NCBI GenBank assembly: GCA_031213475.1
Contig: JARUPZ010000009.1
Span: 11,193,601 to 11,257,600 of the forward strand
Length of the DNA stretch: 64,000 nucleotides
Source: Nereocystis luetkeana
Taxonomy: Eukaryota > Sar > Phaeophyceae > Laminariales > Laminariaceae
Direction: 5' to 3'
This document shows positions 34,952 to 47,339 of this stretch, in pieces (within the stretch, counting starts at the first letter, position 1; the number at the start of each line of letters is the position of its first letter). Under the pieces are notes generated by a model. The model had not been told where the DNA came from and did not search any database. It saw only the letters and a list, made by a program, of their open reading frames with translations. Both the position numbers and the translations under genes were made by a program.

Positions 34952-37900
34952 TCTCGAGCTCAGGAAAAAAAACGAACGCGTTTGCTATAGCATTCAGCTC
35001 AAGTTTAGTGTAATGTGTCTTCTCTTGCTCGAGTTGCTGCAGTGTGAATCAATGGTCCGCGGCATTGCGGTTGTACGGTAAACCATCAGGTACTCGTCCT
35101 TGTAATGTGGTTGTAGGACTTCTGGTGTCGGACAAACTCTCACGCAATGTATCAACTGGAAGAGGCGCCAGAGTTGGCCGTCGTTGGACGATCGGTTCGA
35201 TGTCTGCATGGGGCCTGAAGGTGATATCCGCCATTACGGTCAACCAGAATGCACTTATCGAGCTACTTTTTTGTTTTTTGTGAGTGTTGCGAGGCATGGA
35301 GTTTGGTTCTGGTGATATATTACTGCAATGTAACATAGGGAGAGGCACGGTAGTGGATCATGTGCCGCCGACGTCAGGATAAGGCCATTCACCGCTTTTG
35401 GAATCCAGATAATATACCTAGGACAAAGAGAGGGTGTCGATAACACGATGACGGCATCGGCTACCCTTAGCAACCTGCGCTTTGCTGGAGTAAAGAAACA
35501 TGCGTACATAGTAGTCTCTTGAAAGCGCCACGGGAGATGTGCAACACGCACCCAGCATGTGGTGGCAGAATGCGGTGGGTACATTTACTACTGTGGGTCA
35601 TCCCTAGATGGTTGACAAAGTCGGGGTTATCGTGTTCTCAGCTAGGTCCCAATATTTTTGAAGTATATTACTTGGTATTTTCCAGACCGAAACCCATTTC
35701 CGCTGCGAATGTGTTCCGCCAAATGTTCGGTGGTCGTTTCGTGTCGAAAAATGTTGATGCAGTCAAACATTTATGCCACAACAAGCGTCATATCAATCCC
35801 GACTACTGTACTATTATCGTCCCCAGGAACGGGCGTGTAGTTGTGTCCCAATAAACTTCCCAAACGTGGGCTGCGACTTTGAAGGGTTAACGATGACGTG
35901 TGCTGAACTTCGAAACTCGCCACAGCCTCTTCACTACACGCTTGACTGGACTCTGCAGGAGAAGCGCTGTAACAGTTGGTAATGACGATTGCCGTATATG
36001 TGGTGCAAGGTAGTAGGGGTAGAAGCCGCGCCCTAGGTTTGACATATTCGCGTGGGGCACAGCCCCTGGGCTTCGCTAAATCATGTGACTATTCACACAG
36101 CCGTATCGATACTGGGTGGGAAGAGGTCCATCATCGCGAAGGGATGAGAGCTACGAAAGGGGAGAAACATTATATTTTGTGAGGCTCCTCTACTTGGGTA
36201 ATTTTGCACCCCACCCGAAACGCGAATTGAACAAACGCTGAACGTGAAACCCGACCATCGATGAATGCCACGGGATATACACAACGATTGTCGTGAAAAC
36301 AATTGAATACCCTGGTATTTAATATTAATACCTGGTAGTATTTTATTGGAACTACGGAGTTCACCTCAGGAGCCCGTCAATGCTATATAACTGGTGTAGG
36401 TCAAATAGCCTAAGTATAGCACCTAGATTGTTGCACGCGTCGAGAGTTCTGGCAAGACGTACCACTACAACAGCTCGTTCTCGTATTTCGAAGCCGATGA
36501 TTCTCCGCACAGCCCGACGACACAGGACGAGAGAGTGGAACATACCCCCGTTCTTCATTTCTGTGGCGGGCCCAGTTCGGAAGTTTGGGTTCACCTCTCC
36601 GACTTGGCCTTGCCTGTGGCATGTCTCGTCGAGCATGGCACACACGGGTTGTCCTCTTAACAGCTGGTGTACGCGACCTGAAAGAAGTGTCGCGCTGCCA
36701 CCGTCGCCCTTTCCTCTCGTTTATACCGCCATGCCAGCCGCAACGGAAATGCATGCAACATATTTTTTGAATGATGTCCAAAGGGAAACCAACGGACGTG
36801 TTTCAGCAGCCCGGGGTCTGCCTCCTTGAGACTATCGCTCTGACATCTACATCGCGCAACGACCTGCTTGGGAGCAAACGCCCCGGAAGTATGGGAATGC
36901 GCCCAAAACACAAATCCAGACTTTGCGCACCTACCTCGTCGTGATGCAGTACACATCCTGGCACTACTAAAATACCGCAATGACACTGTGTTACGTCTGC
37001 AACACATGGCCGGCGCAAATCGAACGGTCGTGAGTCGTACGGTACACCCCTCACCTTGTTGCGGGAACGGCAACAACAAGAACGAATTTTTCGACATACT
37101 CTGGAGCATGGCCCCGTCGTGGTGCTGTGGCAGAGATTGTGTGTCCTGGTCATCTCCTTATTTTATATCCGTGAAGTCGGAGAGCTAGAGGAGGTTCCTA
37201 CAGGTACATCGGAAGGCACCCATCCAGTGGTTGTTGTTTTGTAAGCAATGACGAACATGAACAAGACGGGTTCCTATCAACGCAGCGGCACAGCTCTGAT
37301 CGTGATTCTTGACTACCTTTTAACGTTGCAAAAGCAGGTTTTGGGTCTAGAGACGATCACATATATATGGGGCTGTCGACGCATTGGCTTATCTTAGACG
37401 AACCCTTACCGTGATCGTCACCCCGAATATCAGGGAATTGTATTCGAACCAAGTCGTGAGCACTACGGTGGACGAAGGGGTTTGCGGGAAAATTTAGGGT
37501 TTCCCCGTAAAAGAAACTCGTGAAGATCGTCGTCTCGCACAAAAAAAAGTCGTCTCGAGGTTACGCCGCTAAATTATTCGTTAAAATTCAAAAACTTGAA
37601 AAATTTTACCACGACGAAAAAATCTGACGAGAGGTACTCCTACGGCATACCAGGTATTTTTTTTCGTCGTGAGGATGAACAGCTGCGAACAGACCGCAGC
37701 CAGGCCATCCCCATCTCCCAGCCTTAGCATCCTTCATATCGTGCGCTGTAAGCAATCCACAGCAGCAGCAGTGCACCACGACGACATATACCGCTTCAAC
37801 GTGTGGCCGGCTGGCACCGCGGGTGATAGATACTGCTTTCTGTTTGTGTGAAACCCATCTACAGCTCTGCGCTGATCGCATGTTGAGTTTCTTGTCGACG

Positions 37901-38440
37901 AGAGGAAACATGTCCTCGGGTGCACGCGGCCAGGGGCATGCAACCACACCAACAGCGAGCGCAAAAGAACTTCCCTTTGCACTGGCACCCCGCCGAGCCG
38001 AGACCATCGCCAAGGCTGTGGAGAGCCGCAGCATGCCGGACTGGGGGTCGAGGGGGGTGGCGTTGGGCCTCTGAGGGCGACCGGGAGCAACGGCTCTCCA
38101 GTGCGTCTGGATGATAGCTTTGGCTCGCTGTGACGCTCACCGGAGTTGGAATTTGTGGGCACGAGAGGTGGGGGAGCTGCTGCTGTTGTTGGAGGTCCGA
38201 GCGGGGCGGAGGAGGCAGATGAAAAGGGCGAGGACGATGAGCAGGGGGGGGGATAACGCAGGCGGCGGTACCGCAGAAGGTTGTGCTTGAGGCTGTACTT
38301 AGCGGGTCATTCGGAGCATATGTATGGCGTTCGTAGGAGTATGATGTACGAAGAAGCAGGACGGAGGATCGCTCCATATGATTTTGCGTTTTTGAAGCTT
38401 GCTGTCCAGGTACGAGTGTTCTATACCACTACCGTAGTAA

Positions 38441-38460
38441 TACCAGGTACGTACCTGGTA
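38441..38460. repeat. 20-bp perfect palindrome of two TACC[A/T]GGTA sites
   Basis: TACCAGGTACGTACCTGGTA: two inverted 9-bp words separated by CG within a fully self-complementary 20-mer. Confidence 0.85.
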
Positions 38461-38472
38461 CCAACCCTCTAT

Positions 38473-38520
38473 CTATTACGGGGAACCCCCGCTGATCTCC
38501 ATCGGGGGGCCATAGTAACC
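38473..38520. repeat. MITE family 1 remnant
   Basis: TATTACGGGG at the left and GGGGGGCCATAGTAAC at the right keep the family's end words, but the middle is replaced by a short ACCCCCGCTGATCTCCATCG insert. The element is collapsed to about 48 bp. Confidence 0.45.
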
Positions 38521-40284
38521 AACGTTCCCGGCACTGATATCTGGTCGAGCATCCACCCCGCGAAATAGAACACGCTCCGATCGCGTTCGTGAGAGGGTGC
38601 TTCACAAACCCCTAGCTGTTGTGAGCATCATTGAGAAGAGGCGATTTCTGTCATTGGAACGTTTCGGAAGCTGAAGTAAGTGTAGTGATCGGAACCGGCT
38701 TTCAGCGCTGAACACCGCAACATCATTTTCCTCTTCAGCCTCCACACGGCGTTTCCAGAGAATACAAGGCGAAAATGTCATCACATGTTCAACCGGCCTG
38801 CGTATATGGGGATCGTTGAGCACTGCATCCCGCATAAATGACGGAACGGACAACCTGTGGAAAGATCGTATTTCGCGTCGGAGTTATACTCCTCTGTCTA
38901 GTCGTTCTGCAGCGCTGCGATCGCTACTCCACCAAGGTCCAGAATTTGAAAGGCTGCTTCCATGGAAGAGTTTTCACGTTTCGCCTGAAACGTGTCTGAC
39001 AATGACATGCTGGGGTCCTCGCGTGATTAATTATTGCTGTACCGGTAAGTACGATAATGCAGTGATAAGTTTGTTTCAGTACAATGACACGTATGATTAG
39101 GTCGGGTTGGGCGAAAAAAAGTAGTTGCAATCATGTCCGCGTGATACATCGAGGTCGTAACGTGAGGAGCGTACACAATAAGGAAACCATCCCAAGAGTG
39201 GAACTTCTCCAAAATATAACTGACCGGAATTAGATCATTTCCCATCCATGGACATTACACGAGGAGGTCAGCTGCAACGTACTAACCTTGCGGTAGATGA
39301 TGGCACCTGCGTCGTCGTCTTCGTTTGAGCTGACCGATGGGGGCGGAGTAGGGCATGCTGATAACAACGTCTGTGTGTGTAGTGTTCAATGCAGGAGCAT
39401 TGTGGATCCCATAAGCTGAAGAAAAACATGCCACATAGCCTCGCAGTCTGTGCTCACTGTGAGGATGCTGGACACAGCGGGATTGTAAGGACTATGGACA
39501 GCGGGCAACCTGCTTGTTGATGAACGCAAATGCAGAAGAATGTGTGCACACCTTTATGAACGATTTAATCAGTTTCATTGATTGTAGAGAAAGGGGGAAC
39601 TATCGCGGTCATTCGGAGAAACTACTGCTGAAATAAAGGAATTCGGGTTTTCAGCTTGATTATCTTTTCATCCATGAGAAAATGCGAGACCGCCCACGAA
39701 GAGCTGCCTGGCGAAAACCAATAATAAAGGCGATCGGCGGAAATATAACGACCAATGTACACTCCGACAGTGGAAATCCGGATGGCGACAAAACCCTGCC
39801 AGAAAAAAATGATACGAAAAATGTCCTCATCTACAAGCCGGGTGTTACGGGTGTTTAACTGATGATGGCGCTTGCGTCCGCGACCACCGACGACAATGCG
39901 ACAACGGGATTGCAGCATTGGTACCCCACTGTGATATCCCCGTCAAATATGGCGAGTGATGCAGCCATCAGCCTTGAGAACCACCCGCTAGCCAAGCTCG
40001 CGAACGTTCTTGGTCTAGATCATCGCTGATCTGCTGCCATTTCGCCTTGGACGTACGGCACTGCTGGAAACGGTATGAACCAAGTGCTACGTTAGCTGAG
40101 GGCCTTACCGTTTGAGTATCGTAGCTTCCGTTACGTAGTGAGAGCATGCACTCATCTGACCGCGCAACGTTCGAAGTGCTAGCACGCCCCACAGCATCGT
40201 TCCGACTAGGCAGAAATTCCCGCTAGCCCTGTGCGGGTCAAGGTTGCGAAATAATAGTCGACGTTCCATTACGGCGTTATGAAC

Positions 40285-41005
40285 ATCGGAAGCTCCGCTA
40301 TGGTTTCATGGAAGTAGTGGAAGCTTCCACGAGCTTTCCTGGAAGTGATGGGCGCTTCGACAAGCTTCCATGAAAGCAGTGAAAGCTTCCATCTATGTAG
40401 TGGAAGCTCGGCTGAGACTTCAGGGAAATAGTGGAAGCCATGGAAGCAGTGCAAACTTCCCCGAGCTTCCATGGATTTCATGGAAGCTCCTCCAAGACTT
40501 CGTGAAAGGAGTCAAAGCTTCCACAAGTTTCGATGGAAGCCGTGGAACGCTGGAAAATTACAAATTCCACTACTCCAATGGAATATTTTACTACTTCCAT
40601 GTAGGCCTCCAACGCTCTAGTGGAAGCTCACATGTTAATCCGTGGAAATAGACTTTCAGATTATTTTGTGTGAGTGATGATTCAAGCTTCCATGGAAGCA
40701 GCCCGTAGCTTCAGGGGGAATTGCTTTCGTGGTAATACTTCGGACCTCTTGCTAAAGGTTCCTCAACTTCCCTGATAGCTTATATGGAAGAAACTTACGC
40801 GGAAGCTTTCATGGAAATCGTGGAAGCTTTTACGGAAGCTTCCATGGTAACTCTGGAAGATTCCATAAAATCTTCCTCCCCGTACATCGATTAAAGCTTC
40901 CAGTGCTTCCATGGAAGCTTCCACAGCTTTCGTAGAAACTTCCATGCGCTTCCGTGGATGTGGTGAAAGCTTCCATGGAAACTTCCACCTACTTCCAATA
41001 TATAA
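40285..41005. repeat. TGGAAGC/GCTTCCA interspersed palindromic array
   Basis: Over about 720 bp the heptamer TGGAAGC and its complement GCTTCCA alternate in both orientations, giving many GGAAGCTTCC, CTTCCATGGAAG and GAAGCTTCCATGG palindromes at irregular 12-25 bp spacing. Periods are too irregular for a simple minisatellite. Translations give runs of Met-Glu-Ala-type residues; these are a by-product. Confidence 0.8.
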
Positions 41006-41134
41006 ACACAAGATTGCAGGAGACCGGGCGGAACGCGGCACCCTACGCGATACCCTACACGCACGGTCAAAACATTTTAAAACTGTATTTTGTACCAACG
41101 ATGACGGATTTATTGTTTTGTCTCATACTGTTTT

Positions 41135-41220
41135 CTACACACAGTCCCATTTTGAGGACTATTACTTTGAGTTAGACAGGTTGGTTCCCCAAACGGGACT
41201 GCAGCTCTTAAAGGGTTAAA
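41135..41220. repeat. MITE-like element, family 2, copy 2
   Basis: Left arm ACACAGTCCCATTTTGAGGA, right arm TTCCCCAAACGGGACTGCAG with CTCTTAAAGGGTTAA after it. The right end equals the right end of the 2088-2184 copy; the left end is decayed. Confidence 0.55.
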
Positions 41221-41696
41221 ACCGCTTCGCATTCTAGGGTGGGGTACCTCGTTTTGAGTTTCTCTGTTCGTGTGTGTCAGCCATGATGATTCAACAGTGG
41301 TTTGGCCACGTTCGTCGACCGCGCACAACGCACTCGGCACCAATTCCAGTTCCGGCGGGCTTTGTACCCGCACACACACAAACAAAACATTTTCGAGCTA
41401 GTGCGGTGTTAAGACGCTCACAGGTCGCCGAGCTCGGTGCGGCAACGTGTGTAGGCACATGGCTGGCCCATTGGTTCGAAAATCACCACCAACAATCGCG
41501 TCATAACGGTTTTTGTAAGTTTACTTCTACCAAACGAAACCCAACTCCACGAGCGCTCGAGGCAGACTGTGCCTGTCGACAGCTCCGTTCGGGCGAATCC
41601 CCACCGCGTGCTGCAGGTTGCGTTCTCAGGTTCACCCTCCTACTGATGAGCTAACGGAGAAGCAGGAGTAGGCCTTCTGCAGATGTTGCGCAGAAG

Positions 41697-42300
41697 TAGA
41701 AGTGGTGGCACCTGCTACGAGAAACGAGAAGCTCTGTTGGACGCCTGTAAGGTTGTAGGGTTTCGTCTTCAAACTTTGAGTGCAAAACCAGGAAGCACAC
41801 AACAAATCGACTACGTCCACAAAGGGTACACGGGTTGCGGGTTGAACCGACACAAGCGCCGAGCGCACAGCGACGTTGTCCCTGGCGTCGTGTGGCCTAC
41901 TGCTACTGCTGCTGCTGTTTGTTGTTGGAGAACGTCTGCTATAGATGTTGTATCTCAGCAGCAGTGGTGGCACCTGCTACGAAAAGCTCTCTCTGTTGGA
42001 CCACCCATGTCAGATACCTGGTACAGATTTTCGTGTTCATATTTTGCCAAGTTTCCTGCTCGGAACCAGGGAACACAAGACATGATCGAGTGCGTGTGCA
42101 ACTGGTTCAAGGGTGGGACACTGACCGTTGCCTCGAGTGTCTTACTGCTGCTGCTACTGCTGCTCCTCCTGTTTCGCTTCAGTTTCGCTGCTGGAGCAGT
42201 GGTGGCACCTGTTACGAGGGACCCTTTTTGTTGGAAAAAATATGCCTGGTGCAGATTTTTCGTCTTCAAAATTGCTCGAATTTGGAGGTGAGAATCACGT
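41697..42300. repeat. triplicated 235-262 bp unit
   Basis: AGTGGTGGCACCTG(C/T)TACGA recurs at 41701, 41963 and 42198. Each is followed by a CTCT-TGTTGGA word and a TTTCGTCTTCAAA-type word, with CTG-rich links between units. The open frame of 202 codons that spans them reads each unit in a different frame, so it is not evidence of a protein. Confidence 0.7.
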
Positions 42301-42359
42301 ACGTACATGTTCGTTCGTATTATCCCGCTCAATACGGATTCTTCAAACAGGGAAACAAC

Positions 42360-43280
42360 GCAAACGAGGCATGCCGTACCTTCGTGCGTATATACGCCAG
42401 ATAGGGTACTTTTTTATTCTCTGACATGTTGTACTTGGTATATACGAAAGAGAAAGGACAGCACGTCCCAGCAGCAGCACCCCAAAAACAATGATTATGA
42501 TGATGAAAGTTGTGGCAAGAGAAAATATCCACGTCCCCTCTCATGTAATAGTTTTCTGACTGATTGGAAAACCTTGCACCGGTCAAAAAGGACTCGTCCA
42601 ACCCCAGAGCTTCTCTCTCAGCCTTGTACGCCGCCCCCCCCTCTGGCAACCACCTCGCGTCCGATTCCCGTCCTGTTAAAGCTTGTCGCCGTCTCTGCCA
42701 CAGTGAGCCCCGTCGCCCGCCTCACCTGAAGCCCGGTGCTGACCGTGACCGTCATTCGCCTGCTCGACAATGTTGGTGCTCAGACTTTGTAGCTCTCTCT
42801 GTGAACGTCATCTTGGTCGGAAAAATAGACACCGCTTGAACATTTTCTTGGTATCCCGAACGACCCTTAAAGATTCGTCCGTACTTTATCCATTCCCCAA
42901 ATGAAGGCCAGACAGAGCCCATTCGTGTTTCCCCCGTGTCGCGAGTCACATGCGACATCTATTCACGAAAATGACCTGCGCTTTCGTTGCAACCCTCCGT
43001 CTACCCACCAACACCCGCACACGTTGACACCCGCGAAGGCGCCGGGCTCGCCCGCGGTTGTGTGCTCTGAGTACACGGACGCACACGAAACGTACTAAGA
43101 AAAAATAAAGAAAAAAATGAAATGCAAACAAAATGGAGAAAACATCGAAGCGATGGAATTACCCAGGAAGGTATCCAAGGAGGCATTGTGCAAGTGGGGG
43201 CTCTCAAAGGCCTGGGATGTACCCACCGAGCACGCTCAGAGAGTGAGATATCTGAAAGCAGTTGTATAGTCATGTCGTGT
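42360..43280 (-). repeat. dispersed repeat family Z, copy 2 (inverted)
   Basis: Reverse complement of the 21405-22310 unit: it starts on the minus strand with CTGAGCGTGCTCGG and GTACATCCCAGGCC and ends with GTACCCTATCTGG. No coding capacity is recognised. Confidence 0.65.
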
Positions 43281-44670
43281 GTACGTTACCCCGGGTGCTG
43301 ATGCAAAAAGCTTGAACCACGCCTGCTGCAGGCTAGTCGTTCAGTGCATCGTCGCTCTCTGTCAAGTGCTGACTCTAAATGCCACTCTATGCTTGAGCTT
43401 GCCGTGCCGACCGCCTAGTACGAATAAAAAGCTAAGAGTAACAAGTAACACCTGTCTGAATCCTGAAAAATAAGGTGCATTTATTTGCGATGCTCCTCTA
43501 CTTCTCTACTTGCAGCGTTATAGCCCTCGATACAATGCGTTCCAGTGCTGTTCTCAATTTTCTAGTCTTCTCTTTTGTGAAGTCGCAGTTATCGTTGGTG
43601 CGAGTGTGAAGAGAGACCCGTCGATACCGGCACAGACATTACCCCAGCAGGCGGGAGTTAGTTTACACTGGGCGCCTGCTTTCCTTTTTAGGAAAATCAA
43701 GAAAAAGGGCTAGCGCTTCGCTCTCGCGCGCCTCATTGTTATATCCGAACATTTTCTCTTTTCACAGAAACAGTGGTATGACAGTACAGCAGTACAAAAG
43801 CAAGGCGAGATGAGGACGCCCCACTCTCCAACGGCCACCGATTGTTCGTGGCTTTCCTGGTCCACACGGCGGTAGTGTACATGGTAAACGACGTCTGCCA
43901 GTATATGTCTCTCGCCTCGCCTCTAAGAGCCCACGGTTCCGGTTATGAGCGGCGATGATGAAAGCCTACCCGTTACTAGGTACGGAAAGACACACCCATT
44001 TTACGAAACATGCTGTCATAACGTTATGTAGAGACCACGCGGTGGTGTACTAGTAGACACACCTTGCAAGAAATGGTATTTATATATTTCCTTTAATCCG
44101 GCGAACGAAATATACGACGGTATCAAAGTGATCGACAGACGATTATACAAAACATGTATGTACCACACAGGGAATTGGGATGTGAAAGCGAGTTGTTTTT
44201 CGTCTTGAGATTGATACTGCGGCGACGGCGTGCTTCACACCAAAGCAACTGCCGATAGACGAGATATCTCCCTGCCACGAAGTATAAGAGTACTGTGATA
44301 CGCGACGGTCTCAAAGTAATCGTCATAAAAAAAGACCGAACGTCTCTACCACACAGAAGATCGGCATATAAAGGCGAATTCAAATATCCCCAACAAACAG
44401 TTACAAAGTAATATCGACAGACGGATACATAGACAAAAGATGCCGGCACCACACCAAGGATCCCAAAATGAAAGCGAAATAAACATTTTCGTGTTGTTGG
44501 TATTAATTAGTGGTGCTCTAGACTCGTTCACAGTCTACTTCCTTGGCGGTCCCTCAATGAGGCAGTGTGGTTAAGGTGGTATCCCGATATATGGCGTTAG
44601 AAATCGGTTGGCCCGACTGCAACCCCCATTACAGCGGCCACTGCCAAACTGCGGGATGGCCCCTTGATAC
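43281..44670. other. no supported gene
   Basis: Short open frames only. A weak repeated GACGGT-TCAAAGT-ATCG word occurs at about 44118 and 44303 (ACGACGGTATCAAAGTGATCG and its GCGACGGTCTCAAAGTAATC relative). Confidence 0.45.
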
Positions 44671-44756
44671 GTTTGGAACCGCAGTCCCGCTGTGGGGAGA
44701 AACCAGTCAACTTCCAAGTTGATTTGTCCCCAAAACAGGAATGCAGTTCCAACAGG
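44671..44756. repeat. MITE-like element, family 2, copy 3
   Basis: Left arm TTGGAACCGCAGTCCCGCTG then TGGGG, right arm TCCCCAAAACAGGAATGCAG then TTCCAA. The centre has a second small palindrome, TCAACTTCCAAGTTGA. Confidence 0.65.
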
Positions 44757-45409
44757 TTCAGAAAGGAGGTCTACGGCCTTACTGAGGATGGTCTAGGCCG
44801 CCACATCTGTACATAACCCCTTCGCCTGCTCACAGCAGGGCTTACCGCCTCAGCAGGACATACCAGTAATTAATTGCCACCCCACCGGGACGCACCCCTA
44901 TCTCTCGAGAAATTGAGCAGCGCAATGCCCTTTGTAGCAGAGGAACTGTGCACTGTTCAAGCCAGAACCCCCTGACGGCCACATGCTTGTAGTGGAGGGC
45001 GTGGTGGCCGGCTTTACGGCCTATGTGGCGAGGTCGACGGACCACATGGTCACAACCCAATGCACCGCATCTGTCACGCGTGCGCTGGTGCCAAATCCTC
45101 CGCGAAGAATGTCGTGAAGCCCCCCGCGGGCAAGCCCAAAACCACAGATAAGCAAGGTAGGGCGACGTGGCCGTCGAAGAGCCCGAGACCTGGTTCGGGA
45201 ACACCAGATAAAAGCAAATATCACGCGCGGCTTTCTCTGGACCGAATGCTTGAGGTCCTGCTACTGCTTGATTTAGGGAGTTAGTCGAAAAACACGATAA
45301 CAGACCTTTTCAACTGTGGGTTGCGCACGGTTTTCCGTGTCCAGGATGAGAGACGACCCCTCTACCACCCCGGTGCTGGAACAAAAAACAAAAAATACTG
45401 CCCCTGAGG

Positions 45410-45847
45410 ATGGAGGCTACACCGACGGCAGCCCATAAGAAGAGCGGGCCAGACGGTTCCAAGGACCCTGCGGTTGAGGGGGTGATGAAAATGCGAAACA
45501 ACGTGAGCTCACGTGTGTGCCCGGCAGATCAACAGGATTCACCCGTCACTGACACGGAGTTATCCGATTGTTGGCGAACGTCAACTTCCTCCCGGGAGAG
45601 TGCGTCGATGAGGCCGCTACCGAATCGAAACAAGGTTTGTGCCACAGTGTTTGACCAGGAGGACGTTCTTGAAGCCATGCGGTTGGATGCGGTGGACGAG
45701 ATGGCGGAGAGTTTGGAAGGCACTGGCGTGGGAGGCGTGGGGTGCGGGGGCACTGTGCCGCCGCCTTACGCTGAAATGTCCTCGAGCTTTGACCCCCAGG
45801 GGGGGGCGGCGGAGGAGGGCGGCAATGTCAGCGCCGCCTTACGCTGA
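45410..45847 (+). CDS. unrecognised open frame, possible exon
   Basis: A 145-codon GC-rich frame with ATG at 45410 and no recognised domain. Its middle is acidic (FDQEDVLEAMRLDAVDEMAE) and could form a helix; its end is Gly/Pro/Ser-rich (PPPYAEMSSSFDPQGG). A 73-bp tandem duplication (units from 45760 and 45833) repeats the PPYAE-SSS segment, but because 73 is not a multiple of three the second unit is read in another frame (to 45989), so the frame ends early. It may be one exon of a larger gene or an ORF1-like piece of a retroelement. Chance could also produce a frame of this length. Confidence 0.25.
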   Translation: MEATPTAAHKKSGPDGSKDPAVEGVMKMRNNVSSRVCPADQQDSPVTDTELSDCWRTSTSSRESASMRPLPNRNKVCATVFDQEDVLEAMRLDAVDEMAESLEGTGVGGVGCGGTVPPPYAEMSSSFDPQGGAAEEGGNVSAALR

Positions 45848-45989
45848 AATATCCTCGAGTTTGGCCTCCGGGGGAGGGCAACAGAAGAGGGAGACAACGT
45901 CAGCGCGCCGTCGATCACTTGCACAAGGCCAGGATAGCCTTAATCGAAGCGCGTATATATGCGTCGAAGTCAGTGCGGCAGGTGGATAG

Positions 45990-46728
45990 AAGAATTTGAT
46001 TCAAGACCCAAAGAGGGGACAAGGGGTATCGCAGCAGACTTTTTCCGCGTGGTTCCGGTGTTGGTGCATAGTGGTAGTGTTCTTGATTGATGCACCCACA
46101 GCAGGAAGGGGTAGGTAGTAGGCGGTGCTAAGAGTTGTCTCACAACGGCACCAGAGGCAGTTGTTTACATATATTCTGTCAACTCTGGCGTGATGATTTA
46201 ATTCCCATTCCCAACAACTTCAATCTTAACACGTACCACGTATGCATCCGCGCTCTCGTTATCCTCGGTGGAATCAAGTTCCGCCCCTCTTCGTCGTCAC
46301 CAGCATCACTCGTTCGGCTTTTTTCTGTAGTAGGGTACCACAAACTGAAACAAGGTATGCAGACGGTATTTTACTGAGACGTTGACACACCCTCAATAAC
46401 CCCGTAACCACCCAACTGACGAGAAAGGCAGCTTCCCGCAATACGGTGATCATGGTGTTCTTAAACACAATTGCCATAATGAGGGACCCCCACCAGGAAC
46501 ATCTAGAGTGGTCCGGTACCCGTTGCGCGCCGCAGGCTCGCCATCTCTAAGCAAGGTGTGCGCGGGATGCCCGCTGTACAAAACAATATGATAAACTAGA
46601 TATGCGGAATACTGTATGTGTGCCGAAAACCAAACTCACAGCAGTGCGATTAAACGCCTCCCGAACCTCGAAAGGACGTGTATCGAGATCATATCCGAAA
46701 TATGTTGCTCTCCGCTAGAAAAAAGGCC
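45990..46728. other. no supported gene
   Basis: No repeat or coding frame that I can support. Confidence 0.45.
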
Positions 46729-46835
46729 TATTACGGGGGACCATAGTCAGTAGGACCAAATATTGTTAGTGAAATTGATGAAATATATAGGTTTTTATGT
46801 ATTCCAAGGTCCTATTAACTATGGCCCCCCGCAAT
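46729..46835. repeat. MITE-like element, family 1, copy 2
   Basis: Left end TATTACGGGGGACCATAGTC, then TAGGACCAAATATTGTTAGT; right end GGTCCTATTAACTATGGCCC, then CCCGCAAT. The centre keeps AAATATATAGGTTTTTATG. Confidence 0.8.
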
Positions 46836-47339
46836 GTGAAAAAAATGAAACTGCGGCAACTTCAAAAAGCGGGCCCAAATGGTTCTTCACCAAAGACGAC
46901 TTCGAAAAATAGTGTTTCATTGGTTTTGTCCGCCTGCTGCCGCGAACAAAATAGGCCGCAACGACGTTTTGGTGCCTGTGTCCCACAAAGTTCCGCGCCC
47001 GAAATCGCGTGTTGCGCTGGCCCTCGGCGGATGACGCGGAAGACGGCCAATTTTACCAAGATATTGGGCCAGCGCAACAGCGCATCAGCTAATTATTTCC
47101 ATGACGTCCACTGTATACTAGAAAGAGTGGGATTGGCGAACGTGGCAAATCTATTGCGGTACTCGTATGTAGAAGTGGTCTGCAGCGGTGTTCTTGATAT
47201 GAACTGCGCTTGTACGCACGACGGTTAACGAAGTTATCGACTCATGGTCGTACTATTACAGTCACATTCTCTACCAACATCTATACTTCTATCAATGTTC
47301 TTTGTGTTAGTGGTTCAGAAACCATTACAAAAAAAGTCT

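Larger units (their letters stand above)
34952..40284. other. gene-poor stretch downstream of the sulfotransferase gene
   Basis: Several open frames of 90-172 residues occur on both strands (for example minus 37859-38377 and 36657-37109, plus 36380-36829), but none shows a domain I recognise. A proline/glutamine-rich minus-strand stretch near 38160-38230 is low-complexity. TACC[A/T]GGTA sites lie at 36329, 37648, 38441 and 38452. Confidence 0.45.

Noticed and set aside
41683-42291. A 202-codon forward frame with a poly-Leu stretch that looks like a membrane segment.
   Set aside because: It spans three tandem DNA units read in three different frames, and the Leu run is a CTG tract.
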